Below are positions 39,488 through 50,012 of a stretch of DNA of 64,000 nt, piece after piece; position 1 is the first letter of the stretch, and every line of letters begins with the position of its first letter. Made by a program: the position numbers and the translations under genes. The notes under the pieces are model-generated. The model made no database searches. It was not told the origin of the DNA and saw only the letters and a program-made list of their open reading frames with translations. This stretch comes from Micrasema longulum (lineage: Eukaryota; Arthropoda; Insecta; Trichoptera; Brachycentridae): NCBI GenBank assembly GCA_022494885.1, contig JAGVSM010005059.1, forward strand, positions 62,001 through 126,000, written 5' to 3'.

Positions 39488-39845
39488 TTTTTTTTTTTTA
39501 ACTGATTTTATTTTATTTTATTTAGGAAACATACATTACAGTTACAAAGTTTAATATTTTACACAATTAGACTTAATTCTAATGGACCAGTGAAGTTTCC
39601 ATATTATAAAGCAATTATGTAAGGTTAATTATGCAAGTATGAAAAAGAGAAGGAAAAAGAAAAACATAAATGAAAGTTGTTTAAAAATTAAAATTTAAGT
39701 GAAAAAAATATATTTTAAAGTTTGTAGTGAGTATTTACAAATGGAAATAATATTAATAATGAAGAAAATTTCTAAGAGTAATTAAAAATTAAGAATTGAA
39801 ATAAAGAATGAAAAACATGCTCAGATGTAAAAATAAAATAAAATA
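39488..39845 (-). mobile_element. L-T LINE-like 3' UTR, copy 2
   Basis: Same blocks as 6,643-6,945 with the T-run boundary at 39,489; about 90% alike by eye. Confidence 0.6.
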
Positions 39846-39997
39846 GTAATAACATTTATTTAGAAGGTTAGTATCTACTTTATAGTTTAATATTTTTTAC
39901 ATAAATTTTATATCGAAAACAACGCGACAGAAGTGCACTTACCTAAATAATATATCTTTTTAAAGAACCGACAACTATACATGGAGGAAGTGCTTTT

Positions 39998-40078
39998 ACG
40001 GCTGCGATTCGTGTACCGATTTAGTGCCCCATGCACCATCAAGTGCAGCTGAAGGAATGACGACGGCGATGAATCGCG
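39998..40078 (+). repeat. S1 SINE 3' fragment, diverged
   Basis: GTGTACCGATTTAGTGCCCC, ATGCACCATCAAGTGCAGCT and GACGACGGCGATGAA. Confidence 0.5.
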
Positions 40079-40079
40079 A

Positions 40080-40455
40080 ACTCCTCATAGCCATGAAGGA
40101 ACTTTATCTGGATGCGTCGCTAAGAATCACCAAAATACAATACGTTCATTCTACCCCCAGTGAAATTTAATCGCTGCAAATAGAAACAACGATCAATATT
40201 GTTTACCCTCTACAAACATCCCTTAAACATAGCTGCTGTGTTTTGGAATATGGGGGTTAATTTTGTGAAATGCAAACATAAGCTTTCATATAGGCTTAGG
40301 AACTATATAATTACAAATGGCGAAATAAACCTCGGAATCCAATTTCATACGCAGAGGGGTTGGCACGCTACATTTCGTGCGAAAATCGTCTGTATAGAAC
40401 CGAAGACGAAAACGAATTAAAGCGTAGCCAAACAACAAGAAATACATATATCCCT
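40080..40455. other. No feature recognised
   Basis: No supported gene or repeat. Confidence 0.3.
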
Positions 40456-40456
40456 C

Positions 40457-40705
40457 ATTGAATCTCACCTTCCAGTCTCATCTGGGTCAAATTTATGATA
40501 GTCAGGTGAGACTGTTAACGGGGATCGTACCAAACAAAATCTTATGGGCGAAGGTGTATATTATATAATTCTATAATATCCTGCCGGTAAAACAACGTTG
40601 TGAACGTAAATTGTCGGGAGATCACTTTGTTGATTCGGAATATAAACAACTGAGTTTCCAATGCTCACGACACTAGATTCCCTGGCGGTTCCCCGAGTTC
40701 AAATA
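40457..40705 (+). pseudogene. L-R LINE fragment, second copy
   Basis: CTCACCTTCCAGTCTCATCT, GGGTCAAATTTATGATAGTC and CTGCCGGTAAAACAACGTTG correspond inverted to 10,525-10,735. Frames are broken. Confidence 0.65.
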
Positions 40706-40713
40706 AATATTTC

Positions 40714-41030
40714 ACTAAATGTTATTAAATATTTATATTTAACCACTTACCGTCTTTTATATGTCTACCGGTTTTGAGATGTACCCGTCTCTTCGTCGGG
40801 ACACCAATTAAACCAACATGCTTAACTCACTAAACACCATATTAATTGCACAAAAATATAAAACCTTTGGTGAAGGTGTTTAGTGGGTTTTGCATGTTGG
40901 TTTGCATGTTAGTATACTTGAAGTTCTGACAAAGAGACGAGTACGACTCGAAACCGGTATTCATAGAAAAGTCGGTTAGTGGTTATTTACAAATATTTAA
41001 TAACATTTAGTCAAATGTTTGACCACAAAG
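40714..41030. mobile_element. PLE-1 terminal repeats as a 320-bp palindrome
   Basis: Left arm (minus) 40,714-40,869 and right arm (plus) 40,873-41,024 meet head to head at AAACC/TTTGGTGAAGG. Each holds GTTTAGTGGGTTTTGCATGT, the CTGAC-AAAGAGACG...CTCGAAACCGG core (40,925-40,957; more decayed in the left arm, 40,768-40,802), GAAAAGTCGGTTAGTGGTTA and AAATATTTAATAACATTTAG. No coding region lies between them. Confidence 0.75.
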
Positions 41031-41060
41031 TTAATGCTTTAAATATCAAAAATATTTCAC

Positions 41061-41131
41061 GTTCAACAGGAATCGAACCGCAGAACCTTAAGAACGGTAA
41101 GCAAATGTCTCAACCACTACACAACTAGGGA
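41061..41131 (-). repeat. tRNA-like SINE head, third family
   Basis: The minus strand reads CCCTAGTTGTGTAGTGGTTG (A-box region), then GCGGTTCGATTCCTG (exact B box), spaced as in a tRNA. The acceptor arms do not pair well, so it is a SINE-type relic and not a tRNA gene. Confidence 0.55.
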
Positions 41132-41145
41132 GACTTATGAGGCTG

Positions 41146-41416
41146 TTAAAAGCAAACCTCGAAATCTCCACCAAAAACGTAAAATAACTTATTGATGCCA
41201 AAATAAACTGTACATAAAAACCTACCCACCGAAATAATTGCGTAATTCAAAACCGTCTCTAAATCTTGCTAAAACAGATTTCAATTATACTACTTGACAC
41301 CGCAAACTTGGCATTCTCTATTGAATTAGTGAAGCATAAATAGAAACCTCTATTCAAAGTTTTTTGCAAATATCTCAATAACTCCTTTAATGGAGATTTC
41401 GCAGTTTGCTTCCAAT
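41146..41416 (+). mobile_element. Small inverted-repeat element, uninterrupted copy
   Basis: Ends AAAAGCAAAC..CGAAATCTCC and its inverse; same body as 455-663 plus 1,397-1,437 without the LINE. It serves as the empty-site reference. Confidence 0.7.
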
Positions 41417-41594
41417 ACCCCTTTTATCTCCATCCGATTTCCTTATTCAGGATTTTTAGCTGAACGTAACTATCGAGTCGGAAACACTCGTCCAGTGTTT
41501 TGGTTCTATTTCACTTACAGAACTGTGAAATAAAATTGTTCATCCGCCTGGACATGGACATATCTTGTGCTATATTAAAACATTACTATAGTCC

Positions 41595-42502
41595 TTTTTT
41601 ATCAGTTTTTTCATGCAAACATGAGAATCTGTTTCCGAAAATTGATATAAAAACGCAAAAACAAGCCTATTATAGTGTGTTTAAGACAATTATTTACTAA
41701 AAAATAAGACATTAAATACTTTTTTTTCATGATTATCAACAAATGAATTATTTTTTATTCGATAGATTTACATTGATCAATTTGTCCCATCTCTAACACT
41801 TTTGCAAAAATTTTATTTTTAATTTTTTTATTTTATTTAATTTTACAATACGCCCAAGGTGCATTTACAAAAAATATACAGGTAAGTACAAACATAGTGC
41901 GTAAAATTTAAAAGATAAACAATGCTTTTTTGTATACATTTAGAAACAATAAGAACCATACTGCCATGCAAAATAAAAAGTGAAACTTTACATAGTAAAA
42001 AAGAAAAAAAAAAATTAAATGGATATAATAAAAGTAATTGAATTAAAAAGCAAATTGTAAATAACTTGTAAAGAATTCAAACAAACAATAGATACATTTT
42101 CAAATACTTATAAGTATAAAAAAATGGTATCAACAAATTATTGTTAAAAACAAATAATGAAAATTAGTTAACAGTAAGTATATATGTGAAAATAATATAA
42201 TATACGGTACACAAAAATATTTGATAAATTAATATTAGAAAGAGATAAGATAATAATAATACACATCAAAAATGATGTAACTTTGTAAGAACTTCGTTAA
42301 TAATTAGATTTTTTTTTGTTTTAAAGCTAATTTCATATGATTATGTTGATTTACATGTCAAGCATTGTATTAAAAAAAAATAACATGACAGATACAAATG
42401 GTTTTTCGTGTGTCAATATAAATTACTCCTAAGATGTTACTACAAAGTTATGTCCTCACTTTTGCTGACAACTGTCATTCTAATCAAGCTATATTTTAAG
42501 GG
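41595..42502. mobile_element. TIR element, second copy, split by a LINE end
   Basis: Same body as 1,713-2,500; the right TIR is at 42,466-42,502. The left end is missing. It lacks the nested MITE (empty site near 41,690) and carries a retroelement end at 41,812-42,265 instead. Confidence 0.65.
41812..42265 (-). mobile_element. LINE 3' UTR insertion with 7-bp duplication
   Basis: Flanked by CAAAAAT (41,805-41,811 and 42,266-42,272); the other copy of the host element has the site once. It starts with a T-rich tail (TTTATTTTATTTAATTTT) and ACGCCCAAGGTGC, a weak hairpin. AT-rich and non-coding. Judged a 5'-truncated LINE on the minus strand. Confidence 0.65.
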
Positions 42503-42504
42503 CT

Positions 42505-43235
42505 ATTTTGCGAAACGAAGTCACGACAGTTATGTTCGCATTCATCTTCGACTTCAAAATAATTGTTTGCGAACAAAAACTCCTGTGTTTAGACAGCAGT
42601 TTACTGCGCTATGTATGTGCTACAGATCTATCTGTAACTAGGCAGTGGAAACATGTGGGCTGTGGTTTTGTTCCCTCTGCGAGTTATATTCAGACGACCT
42701 TACCACTAAACGTAAAATCAACTGGTAAAAAGTTGTATTTCTTTCTATTAAATTAAGTAGGTGCGTAGCAGGGGCATGCGGTGGGGTTTTTAATTAGGGA
42801 AGCAATTAATATATAAGTAAATGGTACATTATAATATACACTGTCCTTAAGAAATTAAAGACAAACTCAATACATTATACATATGATTAGAAATAAAAAC
42901 AATAATTTTGCATATCTAGTAATAAATTGTAATGACAAATCAACCAACTTCACTTTATATATACTATACTAAAAAACTGAGAAGTATTTTGTGGCATTAT
43001 AGTTTATTTGACTAAAATGCAGTGAAACCAAAATAAACATTATCTTGTTAAAAAACATGACTTTTCAACGAAAAAGAATTGGTCATTATTTTAACCCGAA
43101 AAATCAACAAATGTAGATTATAAACTTTTTTCTTATAACAAATCAGCATTATATTGATGTTATGTTTGAATTAAATTCTAGATTTTACCTTGTATTTCTA
43201 CTCTACCATAAAAAAAATAATTAAACTATTATGTC
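42505..43235. other. No feature recognised
   Basis: Short ORFs at 42,408-42,756 partly overlap the TIR element and are not supported. Confidence 0.3.
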
Positions 43236-43239
43236 CAGC

Positions 43240-43530
43240 GCCAAAATACCAAAATCGCATCTTTGTGCTGCGCGGCGCGGCGCGGCGTTGCGTTCGCGTC
43301 GTATGTAAACTACTTGGAAAAGACTGCTTTCATTGCCTAGTGAGAAACGAAGTCTGCGCCTGCGCCCGGACTGCGCGTTCAGTACGGCGCTGGAACGGAA
43401 TTTCGAATTTGCTTCCATCGCGATCGTTCTTTAAATCGATACCCAGCCAGCCGGTAGCAAGTACTCGCCGATCAGTACGCGCATGACAGCGCTGGTAAAT
43501 GGATGTACGGGAGGTTGCGTTGCTTTTTAT
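43240..43530. other. CpG-rich GC island
   Basis: A sharply bounded GC-rich patch in AT-rich sequence, with GCGCGGCGCGGCGCGGCG at 43,271-43,288 and many CpG pairs up to 43,530. It could be a promoter region or a GC-rich repeat. Both strands are open for 60-100 codons, as expected for GC-rich DNA, and I do not call a gene. Confidence 0.45.
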
Positions 43531-43534
43531 CATT

Positions 43535-44040
43535 TTTTATAAGGCGATAGTAAAATTCCTTCAAAAAATTTATCTCGATTATTATTACATAATTCGTTAA
43601 TAGTAATTTAAATGTTAGGTATTATGACTGATAATCAATTCATTAACTATGCTATTTTATAAACATTATTTGCCAAAATGTAGGGGAACAAATGGTTCCA
43701 TGCATTCTATGAACGGACCGCGCATGGTGCGTAGATTTTTACGGTCACTATTATCGATATGCATATTTTTTAGTGATCCCATGAAAGTTGTCAACTATAA
43801 TGCCGTCATAAGAAAGAAGGACGCATCTTACATTTTTTTCGAAAAAAAGTTTTATTTTTTTTAATATGTGAGTTGCATTATTCTTTTACCTTGCTTGTAA
43901 TGTACAAGGTCTATATTTACTTCAAAGCGATAGTTATTGATTTGTTTACTTCAAAAAAAAAAAAATCTATTTAATTTACTTCAATGAAAAACTTTGTTAA
44001 GTTATTTTATGAAAGGATCGGTGGGATGTTTCGGCTGTGA
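43535..44040. other. No feature recognised
   Basis: No supported feature. Confidence 0.3.
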
Positions 44041-44046
44041 CTTGTT

Positions 44047-44416
44047 TCAGGAGCTTCTCCGCATTTGCTCCAGTGACGAGGAAACCACAGAAAACTCGTC
44101 AGGAGAAGGCGGACCGTTGTAATTCGTCAACAGATCTTCCGATCCACTTGAAGAGTGTTCGGCATTTGGTGTCCTGCTATCATTGATACCTTTTATTGCC
44201 TCTACTTTATCTGTCATGTATAATGTTACCTCTCTTGACAAGTCCTTATGACTAATTCCAACATGAACATCGTGTAAATCCTCATTTAGACTTCTGCATC
44301 GCGCCTCCAGTTGCATTCTCTGCAGACTAAAAAAGGGGCAATGCATAAATAGATGGGAGACATCTTGAAGAGTAACATCATCGCATGGGCAAGTGTTGAT
44401 CTCAGATATTTTGAAT
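44047..44416 (-). CDS. Possible terminal exon with LINE-type C-x-C...H-x4-C motif
   Basis: An open minus-strand frame starts after a good acceptor (TTATTTTCTTTATTTACACAG, with AG at 44,417-44,418) and ends at 44,047. It encodes FKISEINTCPCDDVTLQDVS, HLFMHCPFFSLQR, then an acidic, serine-rich tail (SSSGSEDLL, PPSPDEFSVVSSS). CPC...H-x4-C before a CPFF motif is the zinc-finger-like end found after RNase H in I/R1-type LINE proteins. It may be a decayed LINE tail or an exon built from one. The tail of about 70 residues is not typical of the LINE end. Confidence 0.4.
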
Positions 44417-44424
44417 CTGTGTAA

Positions 44425-44760
44425 ATAAAGAAAATAAGTAATACATATTCGGAATCAAAAAAAAATACACCCTTCCTAAAATAACCACAACCCTATTATT
44501 TCCACTATTAAATGAGACTTAACTGCAAAAAGTCTTGAAGATTACTAAATATAAAAGGCTGTTCTGACTTATATAATTAAAAAAGCCTGATTAAAACACT
44601 TGGTTTTGTAAAATATAGGTATTTTTACCCTTTTTATTAGGGCCTTCTACCAAAACTTGATAACATCGGCCAAAAACAAGTTACATTAATAAACATAAGA
44701 ACAACATAAACAGACAGGAATAACGATAAAGATACAAACAATAGACAACAAAAATACAAG
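44425..44760. other. No feature recognised
   Basis: No supported feature. Confidence 0.3.
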
Positions 44761-44762
44761 TA

Positions 44763-44937
44763 CAACAATATTTTGAGTTTGTCCAAATTTTTGTAGACAA
44801 GGACTGGATTCAACTCCCTGGGGAGCTGTTTATATCAACACATTACAACAGAGATGAAGAACATTGAAGAGAAGGTAATATGGAAGTCCCAGTCCTTGTC
44901 TACAAAAATTTGGACAAACTCAAAATATTGTTGATAA
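44763..44937. mobile_element. M element reduced to a foldback
   Basis: CAACAATATTTTGAGTTTGT, CCAAATTTTTGTAGACAAGG, ACTGG at the left and the exact inverse at the right (about 46-bp arms), enclosing the ACAACAGAGATGAAGAAC block. It shows CAACAATATTTTGAG as the true end of the family. Confidence 0.8.
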
Positions 44938-45039
44938 ATCCACCTGGTCCATGAAGAAGTATAGAAATGGAAAAAATATCGTTTTCAGGCGTTGCCTAGT
45001 ATGTAGGTGAAATAATTCAATTAGACGAATCTCACTCGC

Positions 45040-45815
45040 ATAAATAAAAGTTTCAGCTCTTTAACTTCACAAACATCAACAGATGAAAGGATTGAAGGAA
45101 TATAGATGTTCAAATATGGGCAGAATGGCGAATGTTACACAGTGTGTAAAGTGGCCACTTAAACACTGTTCTGGCATCGAGACAACACTATAACGTAGGC
45201 AAAAAGGTCCATAACCTTTTGTTAGAATCGTGGAAAGACGGGAGTGTTGTCAAGTTACGGAAGGTGTTGACATCGCTCTTTCATGACATTAGTCGTAGGG
45301 AGTCAGAAAAGTTGATGCATGCCACGGATTGGAGAACCTTACTGGATGTCAAAAATAAAATATATAAAACAAGGAATAATTTAAAAAAATAAATATTTGT
45401 AGATGACAACCATGAAGTTTCGCATAAATAAATTGTCTATGTTTTTATGAATGTATGTATGTGTATGCGCATGGGTGTATGTACGTATGTGTGTATGTAC
45501 ATGTGTATATTTATACATATGTGTGTATATATGTGTATGTCTGTATGTATATGAATCAAAATGTGTATCTGAATAAGTTTATATTTTGTTTGTCTGTGCT
45601 CTATATTAATTTGTAAACTATTAGAATATATTAAAATGTAATTGCCTAGCTTAGAACGGGGTATGTACCCTTGTTAGCTAGGCAAAGTGAACATCGAATT
45701 GTATTTTGATAAAGAGTGTGAATAAATAAATATTAAAAAAAAAGCCCTGTAGATGCCTGGACTTCTATATTACCTTCTCTTCAATGTTCTTCATCTCTGT
45801 TGTAATATGTTAATA
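45040..45815. mobile_element. M element split by a LINE (about 45,172-45,742)
   Basis: Left: ATAAAAGTTTCAGCTCTTTA, ACTTCACAAACATCAACAG, GAATGTTACACAGTGTGTAA, AGTGGCCACTTAAAC. Right: GCCCTGTAGATGCCTGGACT, TCTATATTACCTTCTCTTCA, ATCTCTGTTGTAATATGTTA. About 20 bp of the element are missing at the LINE site. Confidence 0.65.
45175..45742 (+). mobile_element. LINE 3' end with 57-residue coding tail and long hairpin
   Basis: The frame from 45,175 encodes LASRQHYNVGKKVHNLLLES, WKDGSVVKLRKVLTSLFHDI, then TLLDVKNKIYKTRN and a stop near 45,391. The 3' UTR holds a TGTATG-rich low-complexity tract (45,445-45,545), then a hairpin TTGCCTAGCTTA...TAGCTAGGCAA (45,642-45,685) and an AATAAATAAATATT tail. A short copy of this end may be at 57,895-57,962. 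Confidence 0.6.
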
Positions 45816-46500
45816 TAAGTACAAGAATAACATCAAAATATCAATTTTAATAATAAACACATAACCTAACAAACAAAAATTTCAACATAAATTGAAATAG
45901 GCACTTACAGAAATACCCACCAAAACTTGATAGTGCATATTTAACAGAAAAGAAAAACTTATAGTAAAATATTAAAAGGAAGATAGAACTTAATAACTAG
46001 AAAAATAACAACAAAATAATCAAAATATTAACAAACATAATTTTATATTGATGATAAAATTTAACTATTAAAATCAAAATTAATAATTAAACGCCGGGAA
46101 GAAAATATAACTAATTTACTTATTTTTTCTTCTATTCCGTTTTTAAAAACATCTGAAATGAATATACTTACTCGTATTAAATTTAATTTAAGATGGGCGC
46201 ATCTGCTGGTAATTTCAAAGTAAATTGATTATTAGGTCGGCGTTACTAGTTTTAAAAGCAGTAAATGGCCAGTAACGTCTATTTTATTTAGTTGAGTAGA
46301 ATCTATTGGCATATTAACACTAAGAAAGAAATACATTGACTTAATTGCTATATAAAAAAGGGCGTTACTAACCAGCAACGTCTTTTCATTGCAGTATAAC
46401 ATATTTTCTTGTATTTTTTTTACCAAAAAGAAAATAAAAATGTTAATTCTTAAATATGTAACGTAAAATTTATTAAAATTATTATACGAGTATATATTCT
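45816..46500. other. No feature recognised
   Basis: AT-rich. Two similar short blocks (GGCGTTACTAG...CAGTAACGTC near 46,221-46,280 and GGCGTTACTAACCAGCAACG near 46,361) suggest a small unknown repeat. Confidence 0.25.
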
Positions 46501-46534
46501 GACGCAGCAAACTCCGGTGACAACTGTCATCAAG

Positions 46535-46800
46535 CGGAGGTGACACGGTTGGCTCGGCCATGTGCTGCGGATGCCTCCTGAGAGCCTTAACCACGCTTGC
46601 CTACTTTACAAGGCATCGGGTTCTCGACGTCCTGGACGTCCACTGCCGACTGTTCGTCGGTTGTTCATGTCTGAACTACGGGAGGCGAACCTGACTTGGG
46701 AGGACGCACAGGAGCTGGCAGCCGACAGAGATGCTCGGAGGATCTTTGTGGAAACCATATGCTCCAACTAGGGAGCGGACATGGAATAATAATAAATAAA
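46535..46800 (+). pseudogene. RTE-2 LINE C-terminal fragment
   Basis: The frame 46,562-46,771 continues from a WLGHVLRM-like start: RMPPESLNHACLLYKASGSR, RPGRPLPTVRRLFMSELREA, NLTWEDAQELAADRDARRIF, then stop. GHVLRM...GRP...L..A.L.W..A..LA.DR..WR is the standard end of RTE-clade ORFs. Much richer in GC than its surroundings; the tail is AATAATAATAAATAAAATAA. Unique here and different from RTE-1. Confidence 0.8.
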
Positions 46801-46894
46801 ATAAAATAATATTATACAACCGTTAACCAAAATATATACTGTCGCATAATAATATACTTAATTTTTGTAGTATTTTTCACACAGAGAAACGTCT

Positions 46895-46995
46895 TTCTTT
46901 ATTATGACGGCAGTATGACTCCTGCAATGGTCGCCGAAACGTTGAAACGTCGAAACGAATCCAACTTACACGGCATCACCCAAAAATATACATAT
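46895..46995 (+). mobile_element. PLE terminal fragment
   Basis: ACTCCTGCAATGGTCGCCGA, AACGTTGAAACGTCG, ACACGGCATCACCCAAAAAT match the right arm of the PLE at 52,015-52,086 with changes. The CTGAAGA side is lost. Confidence 0.6.
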
Positions 46996-47007
46996 TACTT
47001 AAAAATC

Positions 47008-47135
47008 ATCATCATTCCGTTTACGCAACTAATAGTTCATTAGACAATGCATAGGTACACCAATGTCGGTCTTGTGGTGTGATGGTCAACGCAATGCAAG
47101 AGGTCTCGGGTTTGATTCCCTACATGGTTAATGTC
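47008..47135. repeat. Two S1 SINE pieces in opposite directions
   Basis: 47,008-47,070 is the S1 tail and 3' segment on the minus strand (ATCATCATCATTCCG). 47,071-47,135 is the S1 head on the plus strand (GTCGGTCTTGTGGTGTGATG, GTCTCGGGTTTGATTCCC). Confidence 0.65.
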
Positions 47136-47189
47136 AAAGACTTATTTTTTATACAATATACATAAGAGGTAAAACAGAGTATTCCAAAA

Positions 47190-47585
47190 ATAAAGCATAA
47201 TTACATAGCAATGAAATACATATTAATAGTAAAAATAGTAAACAAAAATCCCACAAAGGCATGGCCTGTTCGTGGGTATACAAAAAAATGTTAATGAATT
47301 TTTGCTCCTATAATAAATAATGGACAGTTATAATATTTTTGTGGAACATGAGAAAGAGAAAAAAAAATATTCTGTAAGCGATTATATGCTATTTTTATTA
47401 TAGTAATTAAAAAAGGAAAATAAAAAAAATATTGAAAAAAACATAAAAATATTACTTATTATTTTAAAGGACAACAAAATATATCATAGAAAAAAAAAGT
47501 TCATGTCTTAAGTTAGAATCCAGGAAGAAGGAAAATTTTGAAAGTTTGAAGACAATGAAATATTATCAGTAAAAATAGAATAAAA
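47190..47585 (-). repeat. Dispersed repeat P, copy 2
   Basis: Inverted match to 35,285-35,640 over its whole length, with AGTAAAAATA at both ends here. Confidence 0.55.
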
Positions 47586-47819
47586 AAATTTTGGGCCGAT
47601 AAAATATGCATGTCTCTGTGCGAGCCTCGTTTTTCAATGTGGTATTTCTAACACACGATTCCTTCTTTGACTTGATCTATTTGAATTACTTGTAAACAAA
47701 TTTTTGTTCTCAAATATATATTTTAAACATTTAAAACAATATTTATAGGTCTAAAAGTTTAGCTTCTTGGAACAATTGGAAAGAGGGAAAAGTGCGATTT
47801 TTGTTAAAATTTTTAATTT

Positions 47820-48145
47820 AAAAGGGTGTTTTCACACTAGAATATTTCATAGTCCCTGAACTGGAACTTGAAGCGTATACGCGTAAATTGATTTATTTAT
47901 TTTACTTTTTGTACGTAATGTTATTTGTACATTCGCAAGCTTATTGCCAAATGGCAATTTCTTCCAACCAACCAATATAATAAAAGTTTTATTTTTAGAA
48001 TTCAAGTCGCAGAACATATACAATAGAAAAAAAAAAAAAAAAGCTAAAGATATATAAAAATAAACGTATTTGTTTATAAATTACCTTAAATCGAAACTAT
48101 TACTCAATGGGAAAAAGGAAAAAAGAGGAGAATTGATCACCTTGA
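47820..48145 (+). repeat. S1 SINE fragment split by an L-A 3' end
   Basis: The S1 body AGGGTGTTTTCACACTAGAA, TTGAAGCGTA stops at the L-A insert and resumes as TTGATCACCTTGA at 48,133. AATTGAT flanks the insert (47,886-47,892 and 48,131-48,137). Confidence 0.7.
47893..48130 (-). mobile_element. L-A LINE 3' end inside S1
   Basis: TTTATTTTACTTTTTGTACG, GCTTATTGCCAAATGGCAAT, CCAACCAACCAATATAATAA, and the A/G-rich end match 24,620-24,865. Short truncated copy with a 7-bp duplication. Confidence 0.8.
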
Positions 48146-48550
48146 ATATCTCTACAATTTCTTGCATCGAGATTTTTCGTTTTTTATTTAACCCTAGAAT
48201 TGACTCCCTCGTACAAATCGTATTTCAAATTCAGAATACGGCATCACACCAAACCCCGCGTAATAACTAAATGCTCAGATGGTATTGTGTATGAACGCCT
48301 GTTTCGGCATTGTCTGTCCGCAAATGTCTTGACAAACGCCGAAACAGTTTCAAACATTTGAAATACATACTTTAATTTCCGGGGGGCAATTCCTGAAACC
48401 GCTGTTTCACGTGACGTATTGTTCCACATGTCGACACTAAATGGAAATGAAAATTAAAATCATCTCCCATGAGGAAGTTCAATGGTTTTTTTTTTGTATC
48501 GTACTCGAGGCCGTGGATTGATTAAGGTTACCAAATTATGGAACAGTTTT
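48146..48550. other. No feature recognised
   Basis: A CCGAAACAG-containing stretch near 48,335 is not enough for a PLE call. No gene supported. Confidence 0.25.
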
Positions 48551-48554
48551 TTTA

Positions 48555-48643
48555 CTTGAAGATGGACAAAAATCGGAATCATCGGCGCGCTTGCATGATA
48601 ATATGTATGAATGTAGAGGAAGCGAGATCTGTATACTGATTGC
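48555..48643 (+). pseudogene. RTE-1 LINE fragment, very short
   Basis: In shifting frames: LEDGQ, then KSESSARL and MNVEEARSVY, corresponding to LEDGHVKSKNNRRAC...MSVEEARSVC at 5,650-5,735. Cut by L-G2. Confidence 0.6.
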
Positions 48644-48646
48644 AAC

Positions 48647-49350
48647 ATTTATTTATTTATTTAGTTCTATGTAACATAGTCTAATATATATTTACAACAC
48701 AATATTTACATCTATACTTATTCTAACATTATTTATCACTATTATACACTTAGTATCCTAATTTATAATATAAACTGTTTCATATGTACATTTTCATGAA
48801 TTATATTCACTATATACTACCTAATATTTTTCACATATATACTTTTTACATTTAAGTTTAAATATATTTACATTAATTTCATTTTTTATGCTTTCTGGCA
48901 TTTCTTCAAATAGTTTTATTCCCTTGTACATAAGGCAGTTCTGGGACATTGCTTTTGATTTCTTTTCCAGTCTTATATTTTTAGATCCTCTTGTTGCATA
49001 GTTTCTATGAAAGAATTCATTATTTTTAGTTTATTTTGAAAATATCTCGGAACTATTCCTTTAATAATTTTGTTTATTTCATTGGCAACATTGAATTTGA
49101 TTCTTTGATCAATTGTCATAATATCTAGAAGTAGAATCATTTTCTTAACATTTGTTCGTCTCCCACATCTTAATATTATCCTCATCGCTTTGTTTTGTAT
49201 TATTTGGAGTCTTTTTAGATCTCCTTCATTACTTAAATATAATACTGGAGAAATAATCAATGTGGGGAACGATAATACTTTTAAATATCAGCAGAGAGGT
49301 TTTAATGTCTAATTTATTCCTTATCCTTCCTAACAGGGATACCTTCTTTG
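48647..49350 (-). pseudogene. LINE L-G2, second copy
   Basis: An inverted match to 664-1,396 over the whole length including the 3' UTR and tail (TTATTTATTTATTTAGTTCT). Coding parts LYLSNEGDLKRLQIIQNKAM, RIILRCGRRTNVKKMI and FNVANEINKIIKGIVPRYFQ are in frame at 48,973-49,260, then broken. About 90% or more alike. Confidence 0.85.
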
Positions 49351-49862
49351 CGATACATTAGGCATACTAATATAACATACTTTGCAAAAATGGTGATTGG
49401 AATCTAAGGTAATAAACCAAAATCAGTGATCGGACATCCCATTTCCAAGACAAACAAAAACGATTTTTTTCGAGTACCTTAGCTTTGTACATGACACGTA
49501 AGGCTACTGTTTACCGGGGTCCAAACATATATAAAGAAACAAAAATATATCCTTTCTGCCTACCGTTGTTGTTATATTCAAAAAGGTTGAAAAACACTGG
49601 CTTACAAAATATTAATATTGTAAGGGACGAGAACAACACTGCGTGTTAGCAATTAAGTCTTTACCGATAATCGATATAATTGATAACATTAATCACTTCG
49701 GAAGTACTTCCGCCCAAGAAAGGTAAACTTCTACGCATATTCTGGGCCCGTTGGGTAAACGATAATAAAAAAAGGCTTGTTTTATTTGATAATGCTAATC
49801 AAATAAAGTTATACAGCCGGCAAAGCAGTAAAAATATGCCGTATTTTCGACTAATTAATGTT
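49351..49862. other. No feature recognised
   Basis: No supported feature. Confidence 0.3.
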
Positions 49863-49864
49863 TA

Positions 49865-50008
49865 AGATCAACAATGTTTTGAGTATGTTCAAATGCTTGC
49901 GGACGTGCTAGATTTTCTCCCAAGGAAGTTGTTCATATTTAAATTTGTTGCAACAGAGAGGGGAAACACTGTCGAGAAGGGAATATGGGAGTCTAGGCAC
50001 TTACAGGC
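49865..50008 (+). mobile_element. M element left part
   Basis: CAACAATGTTTTGAGTATGT, TTAAATTTGTTGCAACAGAG, GGAATATGGGAGTCTAGGCA, CTTACAGG; cut by S2. Confidence 0.75.
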
Positions 50009-50012
50009 AAAT

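Noticed and set aside
41061..41131. tRNA gene (minus strand)
   Set aside because: B box is exact, but the arms do not pair as in a tRNA; judged a SINE head.
43221..43533. Overlapping ORFs on both strands in the GC-rich patch
   Set aside because: Open frames on both strands are expected from high GC; no domain or start context.
45420..45545. Possible TG microsatellite locus of its own
   Set aside because: Irregular TGTATG-rich sequence within a LINE 3' UTR; described there.
48240..48500. PLE or LINE fragment (CCGAAACAG, TACGGCATCACACC)
   Set aside because: Similarity too short and out of order relative to known copies.
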